A stretch of 64,000 bases of DNA. Origin: M0108 sp044228795 (GTDB lineage Bacteria > Pseudomonadota > Gammaproteobacteria > Chromatiales > Chromatiaceae). Made by a program: the position numbers and the translations under genes. The number at the start of each line of letters is the position of its first letter. Within the stretch, counting starts at the first letter, position 1. The stretch spans positions 28,369-92,368 of the forward strand of contig JBGAUE010000014.1 in NCBI GenBank assembly GCA_044228795.1. Direction: 5' to 3'. Below the pieces are notes generated by a model. The model saw only the letters and a list, made by a program, of their open reading frames with translations. It made no database searches and had not been told where the DNA came from. Shown here piece after piece: positions 26,462-37,267 of this stretch.

Positions 26462-27661
26462 ATGGGCTATTTTCATACCACCGCGACACCGCCGTGTGCG
26501 CTTGTTAACTTTTCGTTTGCCTGGCTGTTCGCTGTCTTGTTGGCCGGGGTACCCGCAACCCTGACGGCCACGGCCAATGCTACCTCGACGATCCCGGCGA
26601 CGGAGGCCCCGAACAGTGGCCACGATCACGGAGTTGAACCGCCCCCGCGGGTTGAGATCACGCCCGAGCAGCGTCGTACCCTGGGTCTGACCACCGAGTC
26701 GCTGACGATGCACTCCATAGGCGAGAGCCTGCACGCGCCTGGCGAGGTGCGTCTCAACGCCTACGCCACCGCCGAAGTGACACCGCGCATCTCGGCCCAG
26801 GTGGTCGCACGCCAGGCGCGCCTGGGCGACCGCGTGGTGGCGGGCCAACCCCTGGTCACCCTTTCCAGCGTGGAACTGGCCGAGGCCCAGGGCGATCTGG
26901 TGGTCGCCGAGCTCGAATGGGGTCGGCTAGACAAGATCAAAGACAAGTTCGTCTCCGATAAGGAGTACCTGCAGGCCAGCGTCGCACGCCAGAAGGCCCG
27001 CTCGCGAGTCCTTGCCTTTGGTATGACCCAGACACAGATTGCGGCCCTGTTGGCAAACCCCGCCACGCGCGCCGACGGCACCTTCGAGCTCCTGGCACCC
27101 CAAGCCGGAACCCTGATCCAGGACGATTTCATCCTAGGCGAGCAGGTGCAGCCGGGGCGGGTGCTGTTCGAGATCACCGACGAATCCGTGCGCTGGATCG
27201 AGGCGCAACTTGCGCCCGCCGATGCGGCGCGGGTCACCGTAGGTGATCGGGCGCGCGTGGCCTTTGGCAGCGACAAGGTCTGGCTCGACGGACAGGTGAC
27301 CCAGATCCACCATCGGCTGGACGAGACCACGCGTACCCAGGAAGTCCGTATCGAGGTCCCCGATCCGGGCCATCTGCTCCACCCCGGGGTCTTCGTTGAT
27401 GCGGAGGTGCTGGTTGGCTCCTCCGCACCGGTACTAGCGATCCCCGAGACAGCGGTACTGCGCAGTCCGGACGGGGACTGGCAGGTGTTCGTCGCCGAGG
27501 GCGACGATGCCTTCGAGCCGGTCGAGGTCGGACTCGTCCGCACTGCGGGGGGATTGGCCGTGATCGAGGGCTTAGCGCCCGGCACCCAGGTGGTGACGCA
27601 GGGCGCCTTCTTTCTCCAGTCGGAACTCGCCAAAGGCGGGTTCGACCCCCACAACCATTGA
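26462..27661 (+). CDS. Heavy-metal RND efflux periplasmic adaptor (CzcB/CusB type)
   Basis: 399 aa. A signal/anchor helix (about 17-40) is followed by a short His-containing stretch (GHDHGVEPPPR). Then come a lipoyl half (ARQARLGDRVVAGQPLVTLS), a hairpin, the barrel (VRWIEAQLAPADAARVTVGD) and a membrane-proximal domain ending GAFFLQSELAKGGFDPHNH. The His-rich ends and closeness to CzcA indicate divalent or monovalent metal export. It is 10 bases upstream of the pump gene. Confidence 0.88.
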   Translation: MGYFHTTATPPCALVNFSFAWLFAVLLAGVPATLTATANATSTIPATEAPNSGHDHGVEPPPRVEITPEQRRTLGLTTESLTMHSIGESLHAPGEVRLNAYATAEVTPRISAQVVARQARLGDRVVAGQPLVTLSSVELAEAQGDLVVAELEWGRLDKIKDKFVSDKEYLQASVARQKARSRVLAFGMTQTQIAALLANPATRADGTFELLAPQAGTLIQDDFILGEQVQPGRVLFEITDESVRWIEAQLAPADAARVTVGDRARVAFGSDKVWLDGQVTQIHHRLDETTRTQEVRIEVPDPGHLLHPGVFVDAEVLVGSSAPVLAIPETAVLRSPDGDWQVFVAEGDDAFEPVEVGLVRTAGGLAVIEGLAPGTQVVTQGAFFLQSELAKGGFDPHNH

Positions 27662-27671
27662 GGAGGCAGGG

Positions 27672-30600
27672 ATGCTCGATCGTATCGTCGAAGCCGCTGT
27701 CCGCAACCGACTGCTAGTCCTGCTGGCCTTGCTCGCGGCAGTGGCAGCGACCGCCCTGCTGCTGCCGGGCCTCAAGCTCGACGCCTTTCCCGATGTCAGC
27801 AATGTCCAGGTCACGGTCAATACCGAGGCCCCGGGGCTGGCCGCGGAAGAGGTCGAACAGCTCATCAGTTTCCCGGTCGAGGTGGTGATGTACGCCCTGC
27901 CCGCCGTGGCCGAGGTACGTTCCATCTCCAAAACCGGTCTGTCGGTAGTCACCGTAGTGTTCGACGAGGGCACCGACATCTATTTTGCCCGCCAACTGGT
28001 GTTCGAGCGGCTGCAGGACGCCAAAGGGCAGATCCCACCGGGTGTTGGTATCCCGAAGCTGGGGCCCAACACCTCCGGCCTCGGCCAGGTCTTCCAGTAC
28101 ATTTTGCGCACCGACGACCCCGGCCGCTTTGACCCCATGGCCCTGCGCGGACTCAACGACTGGGTGGCCAAGCTGCTGCTACTGCCGGTGGACGGTGTCA
28201 CCGAGGTCTTGTCCTACGGCGGCGAAGTCCGCCAGTTCCAGGTTCACGCTGACCCCCAGCGCCTGCTGTCCTACGGCCTGTCGGTCCAGGATCTCGCGAC
28301 CACGATCGAGGCCAACAATCGCAACGCTGGCGGCTGGTACCTGGACCGCGGTCCGGAGCAACTGACGATTCGCGGGGTCGGCTGGATCCGCCCAGGCGAG
28401 AATGGCCTGCGCGATATCGCCAATGTCCCGCTCAAGGACATCGACGGGGTGCCGGTGCGGGTGCGAGATGTGGCTGAGGTCGCCTTCGGTCCCGAGATCC
28501 GTCAGGGCGCGGTGACCATGAGCGTGCGCGATGCCGCGGGTCGGCCGCGCGCCCTGGGCGAGGTGGTCGCCGGGATCGTGCTCAAGCGCATGGGGGGCAA
28601 TACCAAGGCTACCATCGACGGCATCAGGGCACGCCTACCGGCGATCCAGCGCGCGTTGCCCACGGGGGTAACGATCGAGCCCTTCTACGACCAGTCGGAC
28701 CTGGTGGAGAAGGCGGTGGCCACCGTCGTCCGCGCCCTGGCCGAGGCCTTCGTCCTGATCGTAATCATCCTCACCCTGTTCCTGCTCAATCTCCGCGCCA
28801 CTCTCCTGGTGTTGATCTCCATCCCCCTGTCCATCGGCTTCGCCCTGGCGGTCATGGCCTGGGGGGGCGTCTCTGCCAATCTGATGTCGCTCGGCGGCCT
28901 GGCCATCGCTATCGGCATGATCGTCGACGGCTCCGTGGTCATGATGGACCACATCTTCTCGCACCTCGCACGTGGCAACCCCGAGGGCAGCGAGGGCGGT
29001 ATCGCCTTGCGCATCGAGGAGGCGGCGCGGGAGATCGGCCGCCCGGTGTTTTTTGCGGTGGGCATCATCCTGCTCGTGTTCGCCCCGCTCTTCACCCTCG
29101 AAGGCGTGGAAGGCAAGCTGTTCCAACCCATGGCGCTGGCGATCGTCCTGGCGATGTTGGCCTCCGGGGTGGTCGCCCTGACGGTGGTACCGGCGCTGGC
29201 CAGCTACAGCTTTAGGCACGCCATTATACCGCGCACCAGTCCGCTGCTGGTGCCGCTGGCCTGGGCTTATCGCCGGTTACTCCAGGGCGCGCTGCGGGTG
29301 CGCTGGCTGGTGGTGCTGGTCGCGGCGACCCTGTTCGTCGGCGCCCTGTGGCTGGTCCCCCGCCTAGGCACCGAGTTCGTACCTGAGTTAGAAGAGGGGA
29401 CCATCAACATCCGTGTCACCCTGGCGGCGTCCTCCAGCCTGGACACCGCTCTGGCCGTGGCCGCCAAGTTGGAGCCGATCCTGCTGGGCTTTCCGGAGGT
29501 GACCTATGCCTCCAGCCGCATCGGCCGGGCGGAGCTCGGCGGCGATCCCGAGCCGGTCTCCAACATCGAGATCTATGTCGGACTCAGACCGCCGGCGCAA
29601 TGGTCCACGGCAACCAGCCGCGCGGGGCTCCAGGAGCGCCTGGAGCAGGCGCTGGCCGCACACCCGGGGCTCTTGTTCTCCTTCTCCCAGCCGATTGCCA
29701 CCCGTGTCGACGAGTTGCTGTCGGGGGTCAAGGCCCAGCTCGCGGTCAAGCTCTTCGGTCCCGACCTGGACGGGCTCGCTCACTACGGCAAGGCCATCGA
29801 GGCCATAGTGAAGTCGGTGCCCGGCACCCGCGATGTGGCACTGGAGCCGATCGCTGGCGAGGCCCAATTGGTGATCCGGCCGGACCGCGATCGGCTGGCA
29901 CGCTACGGCATCCCGATAGCCCAGGTGATGGCCCTGGTCGCGGATGCCATCGGCGGCGTCAAGGCCGGTCAGGTGATCCGCGGCAACGAGCGCTACGACA
30001 TCCTGGTGCGGCTAGGACCCAACCACCGTAACCGTGTCGAGGCCATCGGCGACCTCATCCTGACCGCCGCCAACGGTGCCCGAGTGAGGCTGCGCGATCT
30101 GGCCGAGGTGGCGATCCACTCGGGGCCGCCGCAAATCCGCCGCGACGATGTCCAGCGCCGCGTCGTGATCGAGGCGAACGTGGCCGGGCGCGACATGGGC
30201 AGTGTGGTCGCGGAGATCGACCGGCGGATCGGCGCCGAAGCGGGGCTTCCGACCGGCTATACGGTGGTGTTCGGCGGCCAGTTCGAGAACCAGCAGCGCG
30301 CCCAACAAAGGCTCATGATCGTGGTGCCCTTGTCCCTGGGGCTGATCTTCCTGCTGCTCTATTTCGCCTTTCACTCCGTCGGTCAGGCGCTACTCATCAT
30401 GCTCAATGTCCCGCTGGCCCTGATCGGCGGGGTGGCGGCCCTGTACCTCTCCGGGCTCTATCTGTCGGTGCCGAGCTCCATTGGCTTTATCGCGGTCTTC
30501 GGCACCGCGGTACTCAACGGCGTGGTGATGGTCAACGCCATCAACCAGAACCTGGAGGGCGGCATGGGCCAGCGCCCGGCCATCCTGGACGGCGCCCTGT

Positions 30601-30836
30601 CGCGTCTGCGCCCGGTACTCATGACGGCGCTCGCCACGCTGCTCGGACTGGTGCCCCTGCTCTATGCCACCGGCGTGGGCTCCGAGGTCCAACGCCCGCT
30701 GGCGACCGTCGTGGTCGGGGGACTGCTGTCCTCGACCCTGCTAACCCTGTTCGTACTGCCCGTGCTCTATTCGGGCTTTTCCCGCGGCGTTGCTGGGCGC
30801 CCGACCCCCCTCAATCCCAATGGCTATCGACCATGA
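27672..30836 (+). CDS. Heavy-metal RND efflux pump (CzcA/CusA family)
   Basis: 1054 aa, full length, from ATG 27672 with GGAGG just upstream. HME-type features: DAFPDVSNVQVTVNTEAPGL after helix 1, the fourth-helix IAIGMIVDGSVVMMDHIF with a single Asp relay, and the second-half FGTAVLNGVVMVNAINQNLE. The Asp/Glu pattern DGSVVM is closer to CzcA/CusA than to drug pumps. It exports metal ions from periplasm or cytoplasm via the adaptor at 26462. No outer-membrane factor gene accompanies it. The metal is not determinable by eye. Confidence 0.92.
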   Translation: MLDRIVEAAVRNRLLVLLALLAAVAATALLLPGLKLDAFPDVSNVQVTVNTEAPGLAAEEVEQLISFPVEVVMYALPAVAEVRSISKTGLSVVTVVFDEGTDIYFARQLVFERLQDAKGQIPPGVGIPKLGPNTSGLGQVFQYILRTDDPGRFDPMALRGLNDWVAKLLLLPVDGVTEVLSYGGEVRQFQVHADPQRLLSYGLSVQDLATTIEANNRNAGGWYLDRGPEQLTIRGVGWIRPGENGLRDIANVPLKDIDGVPVRVRDVAEVAFGPEIRQGAVTMSVRDAAGRPRALGEVVAGIVLKRMGGNTKATIDGIRARLPAIQRALPTGVTIEPFYDQSDLVEKAVATVVRALAEAFVLIVIILTLFLLNLRATLLVLISIPLSIGFALAVMAWGGVSANLMSLGGLAIAIGMIVDGSVVMMDHIFSHLARGNPEGSEGGIALRIEEAAREIGRPVFFAVGIILLVFAPLFTLEGVEGKLFQPMALAIVLAMLASGVVALTVVPALASYSFRHAIIPRTSPLLVPLAWAYRRLLQGALRVRWLVVLVAATLFVGALWLVPRLGTEFVPELEEGTINIRVTLAASSSLDTALAVAAKLEPILLGFPEVTYASSRIGRAELGGDPEPVSNIEIYVGLRPPAQWSTATSRAGLQERLEQALAAHPGLLFSFSQPIATRVDELLSGVKAQLAVKLFGPDLDGLAHYGKAIEAIVKSVPGTRDVALEPIAGEAQLVIRPDRDRLARYGIPIAQVMALVADAIGGVKAGQVIRGNERYDILVRLGPNHRNRVEAIGDLILTAANGARVRLRDLAEVAIHSGPPQIRRDDVQRRVVIEANVAGRDMGSVVAEIDRRIGAEAGLPTGYTVVFGGQFENQQRAQQRLMIVVPLSLGLIFLLLYFAFHSVGQALLIMLNVPLALIGGVAALYLSGLYLSVPSSIGFIAVFGTAVLNGVVMVNAINQNLEGGMGQRPAILDGALSRLRPVLMTALATLLGLVPLLYATGVGSEVQRPLATVVVGGLLSSTLLTLFVLPVLYSGFSRGVAGRPTPLNPNGYRP

Positions 30837-30987
30837 AGCGACCGTTAGTTTAGTGCAGCAACCTACAGGATTCCCCTTGATGCAAGTCCCTGCCCGACAG
30901 TACGTTGCGTCCTAGAGCCGTCCTGCAGATTAGGGGACGACCAAATGACCCATCCCAACCGTCATCCACAAAGGCCTTATCCCGCCC

Positions 30988-31015
30988 AAAAAAAAGCCCC
31001 GCCGGGGCGGGGCTT
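30988..31015 (-). terminator. Rho-independent terminator of groESL
   Basis: Read on the minus strand: a GC-rich stem (AAGCCCCGCC with GGCGGGGCTT, tiny loop) followed by a run of eight T. It lies about 30 bases after the groEL stop. Confidence 0.9.
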
Positions 31016-31044
31016 CGCTAGCCGGGTCGGATAACCCAGGGCGC

Positions 31045-32691
<1,647 letters not shown>

Positions 32692-32751
32692 TCTTGAATT
32701 CCTTTAATCATTCAGTGGGGTGTAAGGGGGCTTGGGTACTGGCGGAGACGC

Positions 32752-33042
32752 TCAGCCCTCGATTACGCCCATGATGTCTTCCTCGCGCATGACGAGGAAA
32801 TCCTCGCCGTCGAGCTTGACCTCGGTACCGGAATACTTACCGAACAGGACGCGGTCACCGACCTTGACCTCAAGGGCGCGTACCTGGCCGTTGTCGAGGG
32901 TCTTGCCATTACCAACGGCGATGATCTTGCCCTGGATGGGCTTTTCGGTGGCGGAATCGGGTATGACGATACCACCAGCCGAAGTACGCTCTTCTTCCAT
33001 ACGGCGAACGACCACGCGGTCGTGAAGGGGACGAATGTTCAT
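32752..33042 (-). CDS. groES: Co-chaperonin GroES
   Basis: 96 aa, standard. MNIRPLHDRVVVRRMEEE at the N-terminus, the mobile loop ERTSAGGIVIPDSA and closing FLVMREEDIMGVIEG are diagnostic. It caps GroEL as a heptamer. GGAG lies about 9 bases before the start. It is the first gene of the groESL operon, transcribed leftward from the promoter at 33180-33207. Confidence 0.98.
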   Translation of the reverse strand: MNIRPLHDRVVVRRMEEERTSAGGIVIPDSATEKPIQGKIIAVGNGKTLDNGQVRALEVKVGDRVLFGKYSGTEVKLDGEDFLVMREEDIMGVIEG

Positions 33043-33153
33043 CGAGAACGGTCTCCGGAGTGAAGCAGGTTGGTTTAGGATGAGTTTTTGGCCACCGGCG
33101 CTGGCTATCAGCTACCCGAGGCTTGGTAGTCACGTAGGGTGGCACTAGGGTTA

Positions 33154-33180
33154 TTAGCACTCACCGCTTGCGAGTGCTAA
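33154..33180 (-). promoter_or_regulatory. CIRCE operator (HrcA binding site)
   Basis: A perfect 9-9-9 CIRCE element: TTAGCACTC, nine-base spacer, GAGTGCTAA. It lies 111 bases before groES and touches the -10 box, so bound HrcA would block transcription start until heat stress. hrcA is not in the window. Confidence 0.97.
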
Positions 33181-33207
33181 TAATAGGGGCTCGTCTTGGC
33201 GTGTCAA
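33180..33207 (-). promoter_or_regulatory. Sigma70 promoter of groESL
   Basis: On the minus strand, TTGACA (33207-33202), a 16-base spacer and TATTAT (33185-33180). This near-consensus housekeeping promoter runs straight into the CIRCE element, consistent with repression rather than sigma32 control. Confidence 0.9.
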
Positions 33208-33264
33208 GGGTTGAACCGTGCAAATGTTACGCAGGCGGGTCGCAGGGTTCGGGGGCAAGCCCCT

Positions 33265-33684
33265 TCAGTCAGATTCGTGACGGTAATCGCCTTCAATGAT
33301 GCGGCGACCGGATATGCTGGCGGAATCCTGGCCAGGAGGCAGAATAACGATAAAGCGCTGGATGAGGTGCTTGCGAATGGCCGGGATCAGGAGCAAAAAT
33401 CCCAGGGTGTCCGTCAGGAAACCGGGCAGGAGGAGAAAGGTGCCGGCAACCAGAAGCAGGGCGCCATCCAGTACCTCCAAGGCCGGAAGTTCACCCTGGT
33501 TACTGATCCGTCGCACCCTCGCCAAGACACCGAGGCCTTGCCGCCGCACCAGGTAGCCGCCCAGAGCAGCCGTGAGCAGGCTGACCCCAATCGTGGGGAA
33601 TACGCCGATCTCGGAGCCGACCTGAATGAGAAAATAGAGTTCCACCAGCGGGATACCGACCAGGAATAGCAGGAATAGGATCAA
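33265..33684 (-). CDS. fxsA: FxsA family membrane protein
   Basis: 139 aa with about four hydrophobic helices. The opening LLFLVGIPLVELYFLIQVG, the middle EVLDGALLLVAGTFLLLPGF, then LTDTLGFLLLIP, match FxsA (suppressor of F exclusion of phage T7). It is an inner-membrane protein of unknown biochemical role. It is next to groESL but transcribed separately, and divergent from cutA. Confidence 0.9.
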   Translation of the reverse strand: MILFLLFLVGIPLVELYFLIQVGSEIGVFPTIGVSLLTAALGGYLVRRQGLGVLARVRRISNQGELPALEVLDGALLLVAGTFLLLPGFLTDTLGFLLLIPAIRKHLIQRFIVILPPGQDSASISGRRIIEGDYRHESD

Positions 33685-33766
33685 AATTGGGTTTCCCCTT
33701 TGATGCAGAGGGTGGGAACCAGCCCGCGACGGCGGCGTTTATTTAAGGGTAAGATCCTGGGAGCGT

Positions 33767-33786
33767 TTGGCCCGCGACCGGGCCAA
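33767..33786. promoter_or_regulatory. Inverted repeat upstream of cutA
   Basis: A perfect 8-bp inverted repeat (TTGGCCCG / CGGGCCAA) with a four-base CGAC loop in the 164-base fxsA-cutA divergent gap. It could be an operator or an RNA hairpin; there is no known match. Confidence 0.4.
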
Positions 33787-33848
33787 TCCCTCTTAAATCA
33801 CTTGCGGACATTCCGCGATGACCCGATAGGCCCTCAGGGTATCAGAGC

Positions 33849-34196
33849 ATGACCGATGGCGTCCTCCTAACCTTCTGCACCTGCCCGGACGAGTCCGTTG
33901 CCTTATCACTCGCCGAGACTCTGGTCGGTGAGGGGCTGGCGGCCTGCGTGAACCTCCTGCCGGGGGTGAGGTCCATCTATTTCTGGCAGGGTAAGCTACA
34001 GCGCGATGCCGAGGTCCTGCTTCTAATTAAATCGTCGGCATCCGGTTTTCCAGATCTTGCGGCGCGGTTGCGCGAGTTGCATCCCTACGACCTCCCGGAG
34101 ATCATGGCAGTCCCAATCAGTCATGGCCTGTCCGACTACCTAAACTGGGTAATTACATGTACCACCCCCGCCTCTCTAACCTCTTCATCCTCCTGA
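33849..34196 (+). CDS. cutA: Divalent-cation tolerance protein CutA
   Basis: 115 aa, trimeric PII-like fold. Motifs ETLVGEGLAACVNLLPGVRS, YFWQGKLQRDAEVLLLIKS and LHPYDLPEIMAVPI are diagnostic. Its role in metal tolerance or DsbD-linked biology is debated; in many gammaproteobacteria it lies directly upstream of dsbD, as here. Its last 40 bases overlap the dsbD start. Confidence 0.95.
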   Translation: MTDGVLLTFCTCPDESVALSLAETLVGEGLAACVNLLPGVRSIYFWQGKLQRDAEVLLLIKSSASGFPDLAARLRELHPYDLPEIMAVPISHGLSDYLNWVITCTTPASLTSSSS

Positions 34197-36547
34197 TCCT
34201 GGCGCTCTGCGCCAGTTCCGCGCCCCGGGGGGAGGAGGAATTCCTGTTGCCGGAACAGGCCTTCCCCGTGGTGGCGGTAGCTGAGGGGCCAAAAACCCTC
34301 GTCCTGAAGTGGACGGTGGCGGAGGGCTATTATCTCTACCGGAATAAATTCAAGTTTCGCAGCTTGACGGAGGACATCCGGATCGGCGAGCCGCGACTCC
34401 CCGCGGGCGAGAAGCGCCATGACGAATTTTTTGGCGAGGTTGAAATTCTGCGTGGCCAGGTAGCGGTGAGCCTGCCCATCGAGCCAGCGTCCGGGAAAGG
34501 GATGCGTCTGAGCCTGGAGACCAGTTCCCAGGGCTGCGCCGATGCCGGCCTCTGTTACCCCCCGCACCGTCAGACCCTCATCCTGGATATCCCTCCCTTA
34601 GCCCATGACGCCGAGTCGGGGGGCAAAGCCAAACCCCTGGCCTCAGGCAACAAAGCAGCCCTTAACCAGTCGCTGGGTCTCTCCGACCCGAATGCCGAAG
34701 ATGCCTTGCTCCCAGCGGAGGAGGCCTTCCGCCTCGATGCCGAGGTCGTGGGTCCGGATCGCCTGCGCCTCGTCTGGACCATCGCCGAGGGCACTTATCT
34801 CTACCGCGACAAGTTAGCCCTCAGCCTGGAGGGGCCAGCGGGGATCAGCATCGGCACCTATGAGTTGCCGCCCGCGGAGGTGGTGAAGAATGCCGTCAAG
34901 CCTGATGGCAGTCTCGGCGACGTGGCGCTCTATCGTGACCGCATCGACTTGGAACTGCCCCTCCAACGAGGGAACACTGAGCCGACCGCTATCACTCTGG
35001 TCGCCAAATTCCAGGGATGCGCCGATATCGGCGTCTGTTATCCCCCTCGCAAGGAACGCATCGAACTGGCGTTGCCCCAGGCGGCTGCGGTCTTAGCAGC
35101 AGAGGCCGCGGGCGAAGCGCCATTGACGGTTCCGAACGACGAGACCAAGGCCGAGAAGACCCCAAACACGGTAGCCCCACGGGTAACCCCAGTGGAATCA
35201 GGAACCGGCGTCTCCCCCCGAACCAGGGCTGGCATTTCCGAACAAGATCGTATTGCCGCCACCCTGGCCAGCGGTAACGTGTGGGCGGCCCTCGCCCTCT
35301 TTTTCGGTTTCGGCCTGCTCCTGGCCCTGACCCCCTGCGTTTTCCCCATGATCCCCATTTTGTCCGGCATCATCGCCGGCCATGGCCCGGGCCTTTCTAC
35401 CCGCAAGGCCTTCTGGATGTCCCTGACCTATGTTCTGGCCATGTCCCTGACCTATGCCATCGCCGGCCTGCTGGCGGGTCTGGGCGGCGCCAATCTCCAG
35501 GCCGCCTTCCAGAACCCCTGGATTCTCTCCCTGTTCGCCTTGGTCTTCGTAGCCTTGGCCCTGTCCATGTTTGGCTTCTACGACCTGCAATTACCCTCCA
35601 GCCTGCAGACCCGGATCGCCTCCTTCAGTCAACGCCAACAGGGGGGGCACCTGATCGGCGTAGCCATCATGGGCGTCCTCTCTGCCCTCATCGTGGGTCC
35701 CTGCGTGGCACCGCCCCTGGCGGGCGCCCTCATCTTTATCGGGCAGACCGGCGATGCCCTCCTCGGCTTTGCCGCCCTCTTCGCCATGGGCCTCGGCATG
35801 GGCGCGCCGCTCCTGGCGATCGGCACCTCGGCAGGCAAGCTGCTGCCCCGTGCCGGCGTCTGGATGGAGGCGGTCAAGGCGGTCTTCGGCGTCGCCCTCC
35901 TCGGGGTAGCTATCCTCCTCCTCGAACGTCTGGTGGAACCCAGTGTCGCCATGCTGCTCTGGGGCGCCCTGCTCATCTGTTCAGGTATCTACATGGGTGC
36001 CCTTCACCACCTGCCCACCGAGGCCAGCGGCTGGCGCAAACTCTGGAAGGGCCTGGGACTGGTCATCCTGGTCTATGGCGCCCTCATGCTGGTGGGGGCG
36101 GCGGCGGGGGGCAAAGACACCCTGCAGCCCCTACGCGGCTTGGGATTCGGGATCGGCACGGCCGCCAATGCAGCCCCTCATGCCAACTTCAAGGCCATCT
36201 CGGGGTTGTCCGACCTGGAGCGAGAAATTGCCGCCGCCCAGGCCAGCGGCCGCCCCGTATTGCTGGACTTCTATGCTGATTGGTGCGTGTCCTGCAAGGA
36301 GATGGAACGTTACACCTTCTCGGACCCCGCCGTCGCTGCCGAGATGGCACGCTTCGTCCTGCTCCAAGCGGATGTCACGGACAACGATGCCGAGGATCAG
36401 GCCTTGATGCAGGGACGTTTCGGCATCCCAGGACCACCCGCCATCCTCTTCTTCGACCCCCAGGGCCAGGAACGGCGCGATCAGCGCCTGGTTGGCTTTA
36501 TGCCCGCTGGCGACTTCACCCGTCATTTGCAGAGCCTGCAGCCTTGA
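34157..36547 (+). CDS. dsbD: Thiol:disulfide interchange protein DsbD with duplicated N-terminal domain
   Basis: 796 aa, well above the roughly 570-600 aa norm. After a signal peptide come two tandem DsbD-alpha domains: one with GCADAGLCYPP (Cys near residue 126) and one with GCADIGVCYPP (near 288), each keeping the redox Cys pair. A linker leads to the eight-helix beta domain (about 370-640; TPCVFPMIPILSG and VGPCVAPPLAGAL each carry a catalytic Cys). The thioredoxin-like gamma domain has DWCVSCKEMERYTF near 710. It passes electrons from cytoplasmic thioredoxin to periplasmic DsbC, CcmG and others. It overlaps cutA (40 bases) and the tlpA-like gene (TTGA). Confidence 0.94.
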   Translation: MYHPRLSNLFILLILALCASSAPRGEEEFLLPEQAFPVVAVAEGPKTLVLKWTVAEGYYLYRNKFKFRSLTEDIRIGEPRLPAGEKRHDEFFGEVEILRGQVAVSLPIEPASGKGMRLSLETSSQGCADAGLCYPPHRQTLILDIPPLAHDAESGGKAKPLASGNKAALNQSLGLSDPNAEDALLPAEEAFRLDAEVVGPDRLRLVWTIAEGTYLYRDKLALSLEGPAGISIGTYELPPAEVVKNAVKPDGSLGDVALYRDRIDLELPLQRGNTEPTAITLVAKFQGCADIGVCYPPRKERIELALPQAAAVLAAEAAGEAPLTVPNDETKAEKTPNTVAPRVTPVESGTGVSPRTRAGISEQDRIAATLASGNVWAALALFFGFGLLLALTPCVFPMIPILSGIIAGHGPGLSTRKAFWMSLTYVLAMSLTYAIAGLLAGLGGANLQAAFQNPWILSLFALVFVALALSMFGFYDLQLPSSLQTRIASFSQRQQGGHLIGVAIMGVLSALIVGPCVAPPLAGALIFIGQTGDALLGFAALFAMGLGMGAPLLAIGTSAGKLLPRAGVWMEAVKAVFGVALLGVAILLLERLVEPSVAMLLWGALLICSGIYMGALHHLPTEASGWRKLWKGLGLVILVYGALMLVGAAAGGKDTLQPLRGLGFGIGTAANAAPHANFKAISGLSDLEREIAAAQASGRPVLLDFYADWCVSCKEMERYTFSDPAVAAEMARFVLLQADVTDNDAEDQALMQGRFGIPGPPAILFFDPQGQERRDQRLVGFMPAGDFTRHLQSLQP

Positions 36548-37131
36548 AGACGGGAAAGATCCTGCTGGCGATCTTGTTGGCCGGGGGCATCAGTATCCTG
36601 ATCGCCCTCTTTGGTCAGAATTGGTTGGGCGATACCCAGACCGCCAGCCGTCCTTTGCCCGGTCTTCCAAAAAACACCCAGGATCCACTGAAGCACCTGC
36701 CCGGCTTTAGCCTGCCGGCCCTGGATGGTCAGGAGATCGCCAGTTCTGCCTGGGCCGGCAAGGTGGTGATATTGAATTTCTGGGCCACCTGGTGCCTGCC
36801 CTGTTTGAGCGAGCTTACCGTACTCCTGGATGCGCAATCGGAAAGCGAACAGGTAAGGGTGATCGGAATCGCTATTGACACCCAGGAGGAGGTGGCGCGC
36901 TACCTGGCAAGAAATCCGGTCAATTTCCCGATCCTGATGGGCGGGACCGAGGCCGTGGAGATGTCCCGCCGTCTCGGTAATCGGCTTCAAGGTCTGCCCT
37001 TCACCGTCATCTTCGACAGTCAGGGCCGGCGGGTCTATGCTCAACTCGGCGAGGTCACCCAGGAATTCCTGAGGGAGAAACTGGCGCCCTTGATTGCCGA
37101 GGCCACGCGGGCGCAACCGACGGCAAATTAG
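36544..37131 (+). CDS. TlpA/ResA-like thioredoxin-fold protein
   Basis: 195 aa, taking the TTG at 36544 whose last bases overlap the DsbD stop; the longer open frame upstream is inside dsbD. A membrane anchor (about 6-23) precedes a periplasmic thioredoxin fold with the active site WATWCLPCLSEL, and GLPFTVIFDSQGR holds the conserved cis-Pro region. It probably receives electrons from DsbD to reduce periplasmic disulfides, for example in cytochrome c maturation. Start codon choice is moderately certain. Confidence 0.85.
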   Translation: MKTGKILLAILLAGGISILIALFGQNWLGDTQTASRPLPGLPKNTQDPLKHLPGFSLPALDGQEIASSAWAGKVVILNFWATWCLPCLSELTVLLDAQSESEQVRVIGIAIDTQEEVARYLARNPVNFPILMGGTEAVEMSRRLGNRLQGLPFTVIFDSQGRRVYAQLGEVTQEFLREKLAPLIAEATRAQPTAN

Positions 37132-37267
37132 GGATAACCGCGCGCGGAACTGGACAGCATCTCGCTGAATCGGGAGAATCCCGCATCTAGCAATCCTGAG
37201 ACACCCCAGGTGTCCTTAATCCGTGCGAGTGGGCCGGGGCCCGACGCCTTCCCACCGGTATTTGTTC

